Shown here one piece after another: positions 27,448 through 40,700 of a DNA stretch of 64,000 nt. A model generated the notes under the pieces. It ran no database searches, had not been told where the DNA came from, and worked only from the letters and a program-made list of their open reading frames with translations. Position numbers and translations under genes: made by a program. Origin of the DNA: Progne subis subis (taxonomy: Eukaryota > Chordata > Aves > Passeriformes > Hirundinidae); NCBI GenBank assembly GCA_022316685.1, contig JAKJHU010000005.1:18950707-19014706 (forward strand). Direction: 5' to 3'. Position 1 is the stretch's first letter; each line of letters begins with the position of its first letter.

Positions 27448-29302
27448 GGTGTTTTTTCTCCTGATATTAAGTGTAAGCAAGACTTTAGACATTTTTTATG
27501 TAGTCTTGAAAGCTGTATAACCTACCCACTTCAATCTCTAGCCTGCACAACATTTGAGTTATATTCCACAATGGAAGATATAACTCCTGTGCTACATCTC
27601 CCACTAACAGTTTTTAGTGATGAGGGAACAGAGGAACCATGCTATTATTGACTGCAAATTCTTTTCCACCTGCTGATGCACAGCAATCCAAAAGTACAAT
27701 CTGTAAAGACTCTGTAAAGACCCACATATCCCAAACTATATAGACATTTATGGTTCACAGGTCTTTGCCAGCGAGTTTCAGAGGCTGGACACTGAAAGCT
27801 GAATGATCCTCATGCTGTGAGTTGCGCTTTGCAGGAAACATAACATTGCCAAAATCCTATTCTTATGCTAGTTTTAGATGCAATTCTTTTCTGAACACAG
27901 TTAACCAGATACCTCAGGAGAAGGATAGTTTTTATGTGCAACAAGAGTAAAAGCATAGAGGAATAACTTCTTGTTGTTCAGGCTTGGGAGAACCTGGTCC
28001 CAGCTGTGCATCAAAACATGGACCTCTCGATGTTCAGTTTAGCACAGTTCCCAGTTTCTACACGCCAGTGTAAGAGCTTCCAAATATCCCACCTGTCTTA
28101 AGGTTTTTCTTACTATATGGTCAAATACTATGTCCGGCACAAAACCGAAAAAGATATTGGTTTCATCATGTTTTTGCAGCAAACATCTTCCCATGTGCCC
28201 AGAAGATGGGATCTTGGGAAGAGACTACAGAGCATATATAGACTTTCAAAAGGGGACAGGTAACACCCTGCTGAACTTACCATGAACCTGATCAAATAAC
28301 TCCCAGCTGCAGATATGAAGCAGAACTGGACCATGCCACTGCCCTGGCCACAGCCTCCAGGGTCTTCCTGTGATCCTGCCATACATGCAGACCTGGCTGC
28401 CTCCCACAGCCACACAGTCCCATCGACCCTCAGTCCTCAGTCCAGGTTTCTGTTGCACTGGAGGCCAAGTAGAAGCTCCTCAAAAGTCTTCACTATGAGC
28501 ATTACAATCTCAGGGGTATCAGCTTGAAAATCAGCATGTTTTACCTGCTTTACTGCCTTCAGCCAGTGCAGGATAAGGACCAAAATGATGGCTTAATACA
28601 AAAGACAGTTTTAACCATTATAAATAAGTGCACCTCTGAGGAATACTCATTTATTGCTTTGCTTTGACTATGTTTAGTTTCTTAATTGGGACAAAGACAT
28701 TCAACCACTGGGGTAAATTTTGCACTCAGTTATCGCAGTGTAAAACCTCATTACTTCTTCAGCAAAAAGAAACCATTTAAGCCTTACAAGGCCATCGCTG
28801 AGAAGAGAATTTGACCATAATTTACAGTATTTCTCACAATACCAGCTGCACATTAGCCACAAAAACATCTCAGAGATGCTTGGATTTGTCTTGGTGGCAA
28901 ATGAAAGCAGGTAATCCCTTCTTTAGAGAAGATTGTGTGGGACAGTTTATTCCCCTTCCATGAGAAACCTTCCACAGGGCTCTTAACCATCTTCTGACTT
29001 GAGACTAGAGTTCTAATCCTCCCTACATGACTTCAGACCACAGTAAGTACAGGCCAAGCCCAAATCTGTATATAGCAAGCCACAAGATTGTACAGCAGAA
29101 CACCATCTGTTTGCTGGCCAAACGCAGAACAAAATGTGGGATGCCCATAGACCACCTGATTGTCTTCTGGAATGCCCAACATAACAGGCAACAGAAGGGG
29201 CTGCAACTTAAGGGACTGTGTCAAGATACTGAGACTACTTCTACCTTCTCAGGGGGATATTTACAAGTCCTGAGGAAAAGTGGGCTGAATTACCTGGCAG
29301 AT

Positions 29303-29428
29303 CAGCCTGGAGAGGAGAAGGTTCCAGGGAGACCTTAGAGCAGCCTGCTTGTTTCAGGGGTGTTGGACTAGCCGACCTTTAAAAACCCTTGCCAACCCAA
29401 ACTATCCTGTGATTCTATGATTCTATGA
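29303..29428 (+). mobile_element. CR1 LINE 3' end with internal deletion
   Basis: The 5' part (AGCCTGGAGAGGAGAAGG) matches the CR1 3' untranslated region. It then jumps to the last segment (GTTGGACTAGCCGACC ... CCAACCCAAACTATCC) and ends in the diagnostic CR1 terminal repeat (GATTCTATGATTCTATGA). The intervening couple of hundred bases found in full CR1 3' ends are missing, so the copy is internally deleted as well as 5'-truncated. It is not functional. Confidence 0.9.
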
Positions 29429-30341
29429 TATAGCAGCATGAAATGTTAGTCATCGTACCAAAAAATGTACACAGAGCTATTGTTAACTTGTGGTTAAAAA
29501 TTACAAAAATAGGGAAAATCACATCCATTTCAGTTATGATCTTGTTTCGGTATGTGTTGCATGGCCCTTCCCCAAGAACCCTGTTCATAGCAGCTGACTG
29601 AATACACATGAAACAGAAGAATTATCACCAAGTTTACAATCTTAGTTGTCATAGAGATAAATTATCTGGTAGATCTAGATCTGTATTACTGAACCAGAGT
29701 AAAAGACATGAACCAGTACGAAAGACATGGCTCAAAGTGTTTGTAGAAAAGTGTGGAAACTGTGAAATAAGCCGCTGATACTTTTATTTGAAGAAGCTGA
29801 AATGTAATATTTGAATATGTTACACGGGAACCAAGTAAATACTTCAAATAAATTCTTCTTGGCTTCTGCATTTTTAAACTGAAGAGTCTGCTTTAACCAA
29901 ATAATACGTATTGTCTCTGGTACGCTTTAAAATGACAAATAATTAAGGGAGGTAATATACATACTTTAATCTTTTCTCTCATAAGTCTGGCTGCTAATGC
30001 TCAAGAATGTAAGATAAAATGAATGAAAGCTTGCCTTGGGAACCTTGAAAAAATTCCTTGCGCACCACACTGGCACTTTATTGCATAATTAAATTTATTG
30101 CAAAGGCACTTTATCTTCATTACACATGACAACTTTACCTTTTCTTGCCTTGCAATCTTCTATTTGAGTCTTTAAATTTAGATACTCTTGCTTCTCCAGA
30201 CTTATGCGCACATGCAGTTTAATGAATTTCAGAAGTAATTTATCTGAGAAGGGTCAAAGTATATTTTCTACTTACACCTCATTCAGAGTTGTCAGATAGG
30301 CACAGTTAATGCAATGTGTAGCAGCCTGGCCCACGACTTAC
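29429..30341. other. Single-copy non-coding sequence
   Basis: No gene is recognised. An imperfect 19-bp tandem pair lies at 29691-29709 and 29710-29728 (15 of 19 identical). Confidence 0.55.
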
Positions 30342-30416
30342 CTGTGTGGATGCTAAACTCACTGTGTGCCATACTGCTTCCCTCTGTGTGGTTATGTGAC
30401 ACCGCTGACTGCAACG
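30342..30416 (-). other. Candidate 75-bp exon, minus strand (unproven)
   Basis: On the minus strand a T-rich tract ends in TTTTGTTTTGTAG (complement of 30417-30429). After 75 bp comes a near-consensus donor, ACACAG|GTAAGT (GTAAGT is the complement of 30336-30341). Two of the three frames are open across the whole segment, and its length is exactly 25 codons. It keeps two CpG dinucleotides in a CpG-poor neighbourhood. No protein family is recognised, and no partner exon is obvious on the minus strand. It could be a coding exon, a lncRNA exon or chance. Confidence 0.25.
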
Positions 30417-30703
30417 CTACAAAACAAAATAGAAGCCTGGTCTGACCAAATAGTCTTCAGCTATCACATACCAAGACAGACAGCACTGAATCGGAGAGCT
30501 GAACAGAGATTTCCCTTTGAAATCATCCATTTAGTAGTCTAGTACTGTTCAAAGGCACCCAAGCTTGTGTTCTGGTTGATAAAGAGCAGCAGAAGTTGTA
30601 GGTCAGCTGCTCTTGGTGAGTGAGGAACTTAAACCAGGGCCAGAGGACTATAGGAAATCACAGACGGAAATTAGCCCTTAGAATCCTGTTTGTGTCTTTC
30701 ATA
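30417..30703. other. Single-copy non-coding sequence
   Basis: Nothing recognisable. Confidence 0.5.
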
Positions 30704-31271
30704 AGATGGCTGGAGAGGATAAAGGAGAACCAGAAGCCTGAAGGTGGGAGACGTGTATGCCCAGAAGAAGGGCAGGTGGAAGGAAGCTGCAGAGAAGGAA
30801 TAGCCCAAGGCAGTACTGCATGGAGGATAAAGCACAGGGAGAGAACATGCCCACTATGGCTGTCCTGAGGACAGAAGGGGAAAGGGACACAGATGGGCAG
30901 AGAAGGGGATGCAGGTATTCAGGGGACATGATCAAGAAGGAGAGCAGCATAAAGCCATACTCATTCTCCGAAATGGAGAGGACCTAGGAATTACAGGCAT
31001 CATCTGAAGGGAAAGTCTAAATTCAGGGCAGAACAGGAAAGGAAAAGAAACTGAAGGGTAGGTGTGAGGGGTGGAAAGAACAGAAGAGATCAGAGCTGGC
31101 ATCTGTATTTGGAAGAGATGAGAAAGGAGCCCATGGAATGAGATCTGTAACTGTGCCGGGGAAAGGGAAGGAAATTTGATGGAGATCAGCCTAATGGCCT
31201 CATGGTGATGAGCTGTGGGGAACGGTGATGGCAGAAGTGGATTAAGGGTTCATGAGAAGAAGATGGGAAGA
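30704..31271. other. Purine-rich strand-asymmetric block, about 570 bp
   Basis: The plus strand is strongly enriched in A and G (many GGAGA, GAAGG and GGGAAAGGG words) without being a simple tandem repeat. Frames of up to 83 codons occur on both strands but are lysine/glutamate/glycine-rich products of the composition. The block may be a decayed purine repeat or a transcription-linked skew. No gene can be supported. Confidence 0.6.
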
Positions 31272-32039
31272 CTTTATAGAAAAAGCTGAACCTGAAAACA
31301 CAGACTTTTTGCAGACAAACCTCATCATGTTATGCCACGTGTGAGGAAGGCTGCTTATGTCCACACAAGAAAAATATGGAAGAACACTGTCTCTCCTCTT
31401 TCTTGTGACAGCTGTTCCCTGCTAACCCCCCAAAGTTTTCTTTTTTCACTGTTTTTCATCATGTAGGATACATAATATCACACACTAACCAAACTTTCTC
31501 TAACAAAGGTTCCAATTTGAGCTTCAATAAATAGGTATGGCAGAACTCACAACCAGTTATTTTTTAATTAGTTCACCTGGGGTCTTGTAGCCAAATAAAG
31601 GACATGTTCCGTGGTCTAGATACTTTATAATCTAGGTGGGATTTGAATGGGAGTTCTGGTTTCAGGACAGTCATTCCTCCAAACCATCACACCACATTTT
31701 TCACAGTCCACAGTTCTGGACCAGATTTGAAGTCTGACTCTTAGTGGTGAGTGTATCAGTTTGAATCAGACCTGGGACATTTTTGGATCTATCTGACAGG
31801 TCATTTTTGGATCTGTTCCTTTCTTTTGAGAGAAGGAGGAAAGTGGAACAGAGGGATCAAGAGTACAGTTTGCACTGAAACACAGCCCTCTGACAGTATA
31901 ATTCCAGCTTGCTGAAATGCTAAAGGCAGTTGAAGAAGTATCAAGGAGAAAGGGATACCTCCAATACTTGTGGCCCATTTGCAAACCTGTTGCCAGTGCT
32001 TGTGTTGTGGGAGGAGAGATGAGTCGTATGATGTGGAAA

Positions 32040-32042
<3 letters not shown>
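31272..32042. other. Single-copy non-coding sequence
   Basis: Nothing recognisable. Confidence 0.5.
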
Positions 32043-32073
<31 letters not shown>

Positions 32074-32185
32074 CAAACAAACAAAAAAACCCCACCACCA
32101 AAACCCCAAAAAACAAACAAACAAACAAACAAACAAACAAAACCAACCAAACAAAAAACAACAACAACAAAAAAACCCCACCAAA
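32043..32185. repeat. A/C-only low-complexity island
   Basis: The plus strand is A/C only: (AAAAC)n, then (AAAC)n and (AAC)n blocks with CCCC/CCACC interruptions. This is the reverse complement of the G/T islands at 10804, 35612 and 45827. Overlapping frames on both strands (60-139 codons) are artefacts of the repeat. Confidence 0.95.
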
Positions 32186-33628
32186 CCTGCTTGACTGGAT
32201 TCTTTTGCTCCATTTATGTCCTCTTCTGTCATATGGTGTTCATGGGGATCATGAGAGCAATGAGGATTGTGGCAGAGAGCAGGATCATGACATTCCTTCT
32301 TCCACTGCCTATAAAATATGCTAAAATATATTAATGATTTATACCATGGCCTCTGTGGTAAGATTAAAAATCACTGTATATTTAGAACTGTTATACCTGA
32401 GATGCTAGTGGTTTCTATTTCAAAACACATTAAAACTTGCAGCACTGATGTTTGTGGCAGCCTGGACCTCAGTAAGATCATATTACATTTATAACTGCGG
32501 CCTTTCTTTTGTTTCCTTTTTTGTATAGCATATGCATGACATTTTATTTTTATGTTACAGTTCAGGAAGTGTTTTAGCGAAGCCTCATGGCTAATTTTGG
32601 AGGACTGAAGACATCCAAACATTACGTTACCCGACCACGCCAGCCACCTGCTACATCTACATGACAGAAGCAGAGAGGTGGTGTCAGCCTGGATTTGATA
32701 CTTGCCTTTTGTAAGAGCATGTGAGAATCTGAAGGAACACCCACATTGCTCATGTGTGCATGACATGTTAGCAGCCTCTCCTGGACACAAATGTCAGCTC
32801 TGTTTACCATTGTAGGTTCAAATGTTGGTTATAATAGCATGGTTGGTATTGCTACCTCGGAGATGAACTCTGATCAAACCTTTTGTGGTTTCTAGTTTGT
32901 GTTTCCTTTTTCTTTCTCAAAGTCTTGGTAGAGGACAGGTGTGGGATTTTCTACAATACTCACCAGTTACAATAAAGTTTATATGAGAGGGGAGACATTT
33001 ATTAACATGCTGCCACTGCAGCAGCACGTATGTAAGCAGAAACCCCAGCATGCCAGGAGCTGCAGGAGTAAGTGTCTGACAACAGTGCCTGTTCCCAAGG
33101 AGCTCTCAGCCCAGCCATGCAAGAAGAAACTGCTGGAAAGACATAGGAAAAGTCCCTGTGTAGGTCACTGGGAGAGATTGGATCTGGGGAAAGCAAATCC
33201 ATTTCCTTGGAGTCACAGGACAGGTTTACTGCCACTGGCCAAAGCCAACCAGTCCCTCAATACCTCAAAAGAAATTATTCTACAAAAGTACCCCACTCTG
33301 CTTTAAGGCAATTAAACCCCTATCTCTTTTAACTGACATGTAGCCCAACTTCAAAACTAAATTGGTATCCTGAAATGGCAAATTAAACTCACTTCTCTTA
33401 CAGCTACTGAAACAAAACATTTAGACTTTAGAAATGCCTACATCTTCTCTTCATCTTTTTAAGTGGAGCAAGTGTATCAGTTCGCAGTTGCATTACAAAG
33501 CAAATAAATTTTATATTTGTCATAAATGCATTCACTCAGGTCTACACATAGCCTTTCAGTTTCTGGAATGAAATAAATGAAATGAAAAATTATCTTTAAC
33601 TTTTTAAAATGTATGCTATAGAGTAGAA
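32186..33628. other. Single-copy non-coding sequence
   Basis: No repeat family is recognised. A 139-codon minus-strand frame (32371-32790) and a 121-codon plus-strand frame (32941-33306) resemble no family I know and lack supporting context. Confidence 0.5.
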
Positions 33629-34216
33629 ATCATAAAATGATAGAATGGTTTGAGTTGGAAGGGACCTTAATGATCGTCTGGTTCCAGCACCCCTGCTGTA
33701 GGAAAGGACACCTTGCACTAGACCTGGTTTCTCGGATCCCTGTCCAACCTGGTCTTGAACACCTCCAGGAATGATGCAACCTTCAGTGGGCAGCGGGTCC
33801 CAGTGTCTCACCACCCTCATAGTGATTAATTTCTTCCTAATATCCAAAGTAAACTTACCTTCTTTCAGTTTAAAGCTGTTCTCCATGGTCCTATAACTAC
33901 ATGCCACACCTCTCCAGATCTCCTGTGGTCCCCCAAAGGTCCTGGGAGCATGCTACAAGGCATCCCTGAAGCCTTCTCCCCTGGATGAACAACTCCAACT
34001 CTCTCAGCTTGTCTTCAGAAGAGAGGTGCTCCAGCCAGCCCTCTGATCATCTTCATGGTCTTGCTCTGGACGTGCTCCAAGTAGTCCTCATTCTTATGTC
34101 TGCATCTCCAGAGATGGATGCAGCACTCCAGGTGGAGTCTCACAAGAGCAGAGTGAGAATAACCTTCCTCAAACAGTTGGTCACAAGTCCTTTGATGTAG
34201 CCCAGGGTAGCAACTT
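33629..34216 (-). mobile_element. CR1 LINE 3' fragment, minus strand
   Basis: On the plus strand it opens with the complement of a worn CR1 terminal repeat (ATCATAAAATGATAGAATGG). GAGTTGGAAGGGACC and the usual CR1 3' untranslated landmarks follow in order: the leftmost 200 bp, then CAACTCTCTCAGCTTGTC near 33989, GCTCTGGACGTGCTCC near 34060, and CAGCACTCCAGGTGGAG near 34119. The 5' end of the element lies at about 34216, so it is a 5'-truncated copy with no functional reading frame. Frames inside it are not genes. Confidence 0.93.
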
Positions 34217-35611
34217 TTCAAGTGCTAGCAGATTTTCAATTTATTTCTAGGGGTGAACTGATCCACTGGAAATGACAGCAAAAAGGATGTCAAAGCCCAG
34301 GAGAACGGGAAACAGCCAGATAAATCCATTTTGTGAGAATTACCTTTTAGTAATTTAACAATTTTAGATCTTTAGGTCATTTTATTTGTGTAAGAGCAGA
34401 ACAATGCAAGATAACATTTTCCTTGGCGAAGCGGTCCATGTGTAAGTGCATGGAAATGAGAATCCTGGTTTGGGAAGACATAGCGAGGCAATTCCAACCC
34501 CTTCCAATTGGATATATCCTAAGTCTTCTGGGATTTCTGAATCCTTTAGCAAGGGCAAAGAATACCTTGCCACAGGGGTTAGAACTGGTATAGTTTGGTT
34601 TGGGAGCCAGCTCCCCATCTAGCCATATAGTGAAGCAATGTTGTCTTTCTGTGTTCGTAATATCATATGCTATGTCTTGTCTGCCGGAAGTTCTCGTGTG
34701 TTCCAGAAACAGCAGGTAGTTCTTAGATATCTTAATTAGAGGTAGATTTGGGAATGTAAGTGGTAAGGCCCACTTGTAGACTGTCCCCTTTGCAATATCT
34801 CTGTGAGGGCCGATGCACACATGCAGTGCTGCAGCTGTCCTGCTCCCATGCTGTAGTTAGTGGGGAGAAGCAGGCAATGGCTTGGGGGAAAAGCAGGGAT
34901 GAGCACAGAGGTGCTGCTCCCAGTCTGTGTCACTGAGAGGGCTCCTGGGGGCTGTGTTGGCTGTGTACAGCAGAGTGGGTTTGGGTGTGAAACAGAACAC
35001 CAGTTTCAAACCCAAGGCTTCTTCTTCTTATCCACTGAGCATCATCCTTCTTCATACCACACACTCTCAACTGCCAAAAGCAACCCCAAATATCACTGCT
35101 CACCCTCTTTCCCTGGATAAAGTTAGTAATCCAGTAAACCTCTTCCAGAAATGAGCGTATCATCATCCAGATGAAGCTTTCACCCAGGCTGTCTGGCCAA
35201 GAGGCAGCCTGCTCTGGGAGCAGTGTGACTCCTGCAATGCATGTGCTCGGGGTTTCTCTGGGTGAGTTGTTCATCTGGATCCTGTTCATCTTCCCTTCAA
35301 ATAAGGGAATCTGAGGAGTTTGTCTCTGATTTCTCCAGTGACACCAAGTTATGTAAACACTCTTGCTGCCGTTAACAGCTCGCCATTTTTGCTGTTTGAA
35401 GCATAATCAGTTTGTATAACAATATGGACTGATTTGGGTATCCAGTCCAACACGCTCTGATTGCCTGCTGTCTAAACATTTTATTGCTGTAAATTTATGG
35501 GGACTCTGCTGGCCTTTCCAAAAGACCTCTCAGAATCACAGCAGTTTATAATGATACCACAATGCAATTCAGCATTTCCAAGAATTACTTTTGTTTTCTT
35601 AAGAACAGAAA
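34217..35611. other. Unassigned sequence with several minus-strand ORFs
   Basis: Minus-strand frames of 119 (34930-35289) and 147 (34377-34820) codons lie head to tail, with shorter overlapping ones between them. Equally open plus-strand frames (34860-35154) overlap. I recognise no domain. A decayed retroelement is possible but unsupported: no catalytic motif or LTR adjoins it. Treat as non-coding unless a homology search says otherwise. Confidence 0.4.
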
Positions 35612-35907
35612 GGGGTTATTTTTGGGGGTTTTTTTGGTGGTTTGTTTTGTTGTGGGTTTTTTTTTTTGGGTTTTTTTTTTTTTTTTGTTGTTGGTTTTTT
35701 TTGTTTGTTTGTTTTTTTGTTTTGGGGTGGGGTTTTTTTGGTTTTTTGTTTTTGTTTTTGGGTTTGGTTTTTTTTTTTTTTTTTTGTTTTTTTTTTTTTG
35801 GGGTGAGGGTTTTTTTTGTTTCTGACCAAATAGAAATATTTCTAGTTATTGTGTTTTAAAATAAGCATTACTTTTTTGTTGTTTTGTTTTGTTTGTTTTT
35901 TGTTGTT
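35612..35907. repeat. Long G/T-only low-complexity island
   Basis: About 210 bp of nearly pure G/T (35612-35821), followed after a short AT-rich gap by a second T/G block (35872-35907). It has runs of G3-G5 separated by T3-T15, for example GGGG, GGGGG, GGGTTT and GGGGTGGGG. Plus-strand frames reading phenylalanine, glycine and tryptophan (87 and 120 codons) are artefacts. Some G runs are close enough that a long-loop G-quadruplex is conceivable. Confidence 0.93.
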
Positions 35908-37636
35908 TCCCCTATGTGTTGGCCCAACCCTCTATCTTTAGCAGGAGCCTGGGAAGAGTGTCTTAGTACCTTGCTGAAAAGATTACACGCATCCTACTTA
36001 GAGCTACATGAGTGCCCAGCCAAGTCTTGCCACCGTGCCTCGTAACCCAGCCTCAGACACTGGGGAATGTATGCCTTGGCAAACCCGAGCATAGAGGAAA
36101 CTATCAAACATTCACAGCAATTGCTGACAATTTCCAGTCACCACTAATTGTTTGGGGCTTTCTTGGACCTCTGCCACATCTATACCTTTGTGTCCTTAAT
36201 CACTACGCACCCTTTGGATATTATGTCACACCTGGGACACAGGATAATTTATCACTTGCAGACAGATTAGCATCACAGCTCGCTTAGATAAATTTTACTT
36301 TAGCCTCAGTCCCAGAGGCCCTTCTTTTATAGCACAGTTTTATCCATTAAAATTATGACTTCCAAAATTCTGTTGTATTTTATGGCTTCCACGAGATATT
36401 TATGACTGTTACTGTTTAAGTGGACATTTCTAGAGATTTACTGCAGAAATAATTCAGGCAAATAGCTCAGAAGAGGTACTGCCAATAGCTTACAGTTTAG
36501 CTTTGGTGTTGTTTAAAGACATGCTGTTTTCCCTGTGCATGTTAGTATGGAGTCTTAATGCATAATACTGAAACACCACTGAATATGTATTCAGAAAGCC
36601 CTCTCCATATGGACTGCTTCTAGACAAAATCCAAGCACTGAGTTTTAATCTTCCAAACTCCCTCCTTCCCCAAAGCTGTTCATATTCTTCTCTTTTCTTC
36701 AGAGTGTGAGAGATGAAAGCAGAGGCCAATTAAAGAGAACTCGTAGAGTCAGGCACTTCCACCAGCTCTGTGAGGGGGGATACGTGAGAGGTGTTTCTCT
36801 TTTCCTAGTTGCTTTGTTTGGTCCTAATTGGGACAATGCTATGGGTGGCCAGGAGCCCGAAGGACAGAGCTCAGGTTGCAGTTTGACAGGGCCAGCAAAG
36901 GCTTAACCCGCTGCACAGGGAAAGTTGATCTCTGCCCCTTTGATCCTTTTAGGACTAGAACTGGTCCTCTGTTTTATGCTATAAAAAGTGAGGATTAGAA
37001 AAGTAGCCTCCATGGCTTACAGCTTGTCTCTGTGAGAAGTGACTGATGCTGTCAGGCAACTCTGCAATGCACCTCCTGGCCTTTTTCTCCTTGAGGTGAG
37101 TGTGAGGGCTTTTACAGCGCTGCAGCACAGGAGCAGGAAGCACTCTTGTTATCATGCCAGCTTCCAGCATGCTCCTGTTTTAAAACCTTCAGCATTCACG
37201 TGCCCTGGTGAAACTGCTCAGCTGAGGGGAACCCCACAGAAGGTCTCCAAGCTACTCACTGTTAGTGACACACCAAGTGACAGGAGTGCTGGGCTCAATG
37301 GGGCACAGAGCAGCAGGAGGTTTTTCACAAAGTGCCTCACTCCCATAGATTTTAGGTAAAAATAACACTTATCCTACTAGGCTTGCAATGCATACTTTGG
37401 AATAGAAATCAGATTCCTAAAGACTTACGAAATTTGACACAAATTGCTCTTCAAAACATGCATCATCAATAATTTTCACTAATTAAATTAATGTAATTCA
37501 AGACAAAGGACCAAGTCTCTCCCTGCAGCATCACAATATTTCCCCAATGAGTCAACTTGTATGTGTGAAAGGTAATGAACACGGCCCTCATAAAAGCTTG
37601 AAGTAACAGATTCCAAGAGGATTTATCTGTGTGCAG
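35908..37636. other. Single-copy non-coding sequence
   Basis: No repeat family is recognised. A GAG|GTGAGT donor-like site is at 37092, but the stretch before it back to the nearest acceptor-like site (37020) is closed in all three frames, so no coding exon is proposed there. Confidence 0.55.
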
Positions 37637-37721
37637 GAGCAAATTCGTAAGAGGTGACAGGAGGACAGCCAAGCTTAACTGTCAGTTAAAAGTAGCCTGT
37701 CTTCATCTGTCTGGAAAAGAG
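37637..37721 (+). other. Candidate 85-bp exon, plus strand (unproven)
   Basis: An acceptor-like TTTATCTGTGTGCAG ends at 37636, and a consensus donor GAG|GTAAGT starts at 37722. One frame (one leading base, then 28 basic-rich codons) is open and ends in phase 0. Another frame closes within seven codons. The polypyrimidine tract is weak and no homology is recognised. Confidence 0.12.
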
Positions 37722-40700
37722 GTAAGTGTAGCTGTGGGAAGATATCCTGACTTCACATAACATCATCTCCAGCTTACTAACGGCTCACTTCGGTCCTAGC
37801 ATCCCTGTCTCTGTCAAGGAACTGCAGAGTTGCTGCAGAAAGAGAAGGGGTTTAAATTAAAATGTGATTTAAGACTGATATGGGTCTTGGACTGACCTTT
37901 ACACATGGCAAATTTCATCCTTTGAGTTTCTTTCCTCCCCTTTCCTCCCTTTCCTCCCCTCTCTGCCCCCAAATATGCTCTTTTTCCCTTCACTACTCTC
38001 CCCTGCTGAACTCACTCTACAGAGTTTTGTAACAGAACTGAAAAAGCAAGAAACAGACACACTATTGTATGCTCAAACTCATGCAGGACTCAAATCTTTG
38101 TTCTGGCAAATCTCATGCAGCATTGACTGTTTTGCTGGCTGACTTCATTCATCATATGGAAAATGCATTTTACTGACTAGCAATTACAAGATCCAAACAG
38201 TGGCTTTGTCAGTATTACATGATGACCATTACCTTTGTAATTGCGTAGTGACTGATGTTCAGTAAGATGTAATGACAGGTTAAATAAATGCATACTAATT
38301 TGTCCTGCTAAAATAAAGGAACGCCAGCACATTAACACAATTGCAAGTTATTTTATATGATTATACATGAAGTAAAGGTATACATTTATCATAAAAGTTG
38401 TGTGTAGCTGCTATGTTTCAACTTCTAAAAATTCTTTTTCACCTTTATAATGTTTAGACATGTATAATCTTTCTGCACCCTTGTTAATAGTGTTTGCAGA
38501 AGAAACATTTCAAAATGTGTGAGATATGTTGGTGTTGGAGTTATTATAAGACCTGAAATTCTTTCTTTCTGTGGTAAAATGTTATCTTAGAAATTTTCCT
38601 TTATTTATTGAAAAGTCAGTTATTAAATACAGTTTTATAACTACTTAAAGAAATGCAGGCCTAAATTTCGGATAGTATATCCTGCCATGTGTTAAAGAAA
38701 AATAAATAAATTAGAAAATTAGTGTGAGGTCAGTTATTTACAAAAATATACCTCATATAGTTAAAGAAAAAGATTTCTGACAGACATCTTGATGTGAGAA
38801 ATTTCAATGAAGCATCATTGGGAGGCTGGGAATTAATCTAGGTGAAGTTTCATGGATAGAGAAATAGAAGTAAAATTAATGACATGAAATGAAAAAAGTA
38901 ATTAAAACAGTTGGGAGCAAAACTTGGAGGTTTTTAGTTCTGTGCGGAGAGCAGTAACTCAGGAACCCGAATGAAGAGCATAGGAGTTTTCCTGAGCCAG
39001 AAAGACCAAGCAGTCACAAAACAGATTCCCTCTGTGTCCATATTTCAGTTTGGATATTCGGGTTAGTTTTCCTCTTAGCTCGTTGAAAGCCCAGATTTCC
39101 CAGTTCACAACCTGTAGATAGGACTGCCTCTACCACAGCATCAAAATGGCAGGAAAAATCAGAGTTACTGTTGTCTTGCTTTGGATTTGGCTGGTCCAGA
39201 GAAGGAAACTGGGCAATTTGAAAACTTTCATTTTCAAAAAAATTTTTCAGGCCAGGAAAATCCATGCCCGAAATCTTTTAGACCCTTCCTCCACACGATT
39301 TCTTACCTTTCCCCCACATTTTAAATTCACCTTCCAAATCTTCCTCTTCTCTCTAAAATTGATGTGTCTTTCCTCCTGGTCTCCAAATTACAGCTCTCTA
39401 AGTGTTTTAACATTTCATTCTCTTAATATAGGATGTCTTCTCTTTCCTTGATATAGCCTGGTCTTGCTTTGCAATTTGCATACCGTTCATGCTACCTACA
39501 AATTCTCAGGCAAGTAATAGTTTATAGAGGAAAAAGTTTACTTTACACTATGTGAAGAAATTCACAATCATCTAGAACTGTAATTTAGATTTTAAGTGTT
39601 CCGTCTATAAATATTCTGTGGAAATTTTCTTCCTGGCAAATGCAGTGATTTCTGGGACTGTTCCTGCTGTTTATGATAGCAATTTTCTAAAACTGGTGAG
39701 GTTTTGACTAGATACAATTCTTACAGAGACAAAGAATTTCTCAGGACTTGGCAATGGTTGGAAGTTTGTCCTCTCTGGTTGCAAGTTAGCAATATCTCCA
39801 TTTAGGCTGAAAGAGTACCCAAACTGAGAAGTTATATTCCTGTTGTATCCTTATCCTCTTATACCTCACAGAGGTAGGCTTTACCATTTCAGGACGGACA
39901 TGTAAAAGTGAGGAGACTAAATGTGGTTTTATGCCAAATTAAGGAACAGAAGTCATAGAAAAAAATGCTAAAGCATTCTGGCTGTGTTTCTTGTCTGCAT
40001 GGCAAGAGGCCAAATACAATGAAGATAAATTCTTTGGAAGGTAGCAAAATGCTCCTGCACAGAAGGGCTTGTGGTGTGGGGCATGCAAGTACATCTGCAG
40101 GACAAGCTGTGTGAAAGCAGCACCCATCAGGCTGGTCTGTGAAGAGGTAGCTCCAGTGGGATCAGTCTTCTGGTACCACCTCTGCTGCTATTGGGATTCA
40201 GAAAAACTGGCTTCATACAGCAGGTGTAAGGCATAGCACTGACTGTGATAGAGAGATAGTGAGGAGGGGTGAGGGAACAGAGCCCAGGAGGCAGAGGACC
40301 AAGGAGGAGAAACTGTTCACCTGAGTATCACATCATCATCCTGTGGTTTCTAGTCCTAATTTCTCACAATAATTTCTTGAAATTAGAAAATGAGAAAATT
40401 ACTCCGCCCTGTCGTACTGGGCACAGAAATACTGTTTTGCACATTTTTATGAAGACTCATGGACTTTGGGAATTTTGCCAATTGTATGCATTCTTTCACC
40501 TATCTGATTAAAACACAAAGGAAGCAGTAAAATGTAGTAATTTCTGGAGGACACAGCCATTTTCTGATTCATAATGCACAGGAAGATTAAGTTCTTATGC
40601 AGAAGGAATCAGTTGCTCCTTCTTTCCAAACATGAAGTAGATATTAGAAGCTGTGACAAACTTAGAGAATCTAGGTTTCAGTTACAGAACAACAGCATTA

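Larger units (their letters stand above)
22673..29302. other. Single-copy non-coding sequence with simple repeats
   Basis: No gene or dispersed repeat is recognised over 6.6 kb. It contains C10T9 at 25714-25732 and an AT-rich microsatellite at 27411-27447. Overlapping frames near 24645-25141 lie on both strands and look like chance. The AT-rich block around 24090-24250 is repeat-free and could be a conserved element, but I cannot test that here. Confidence 0.55.
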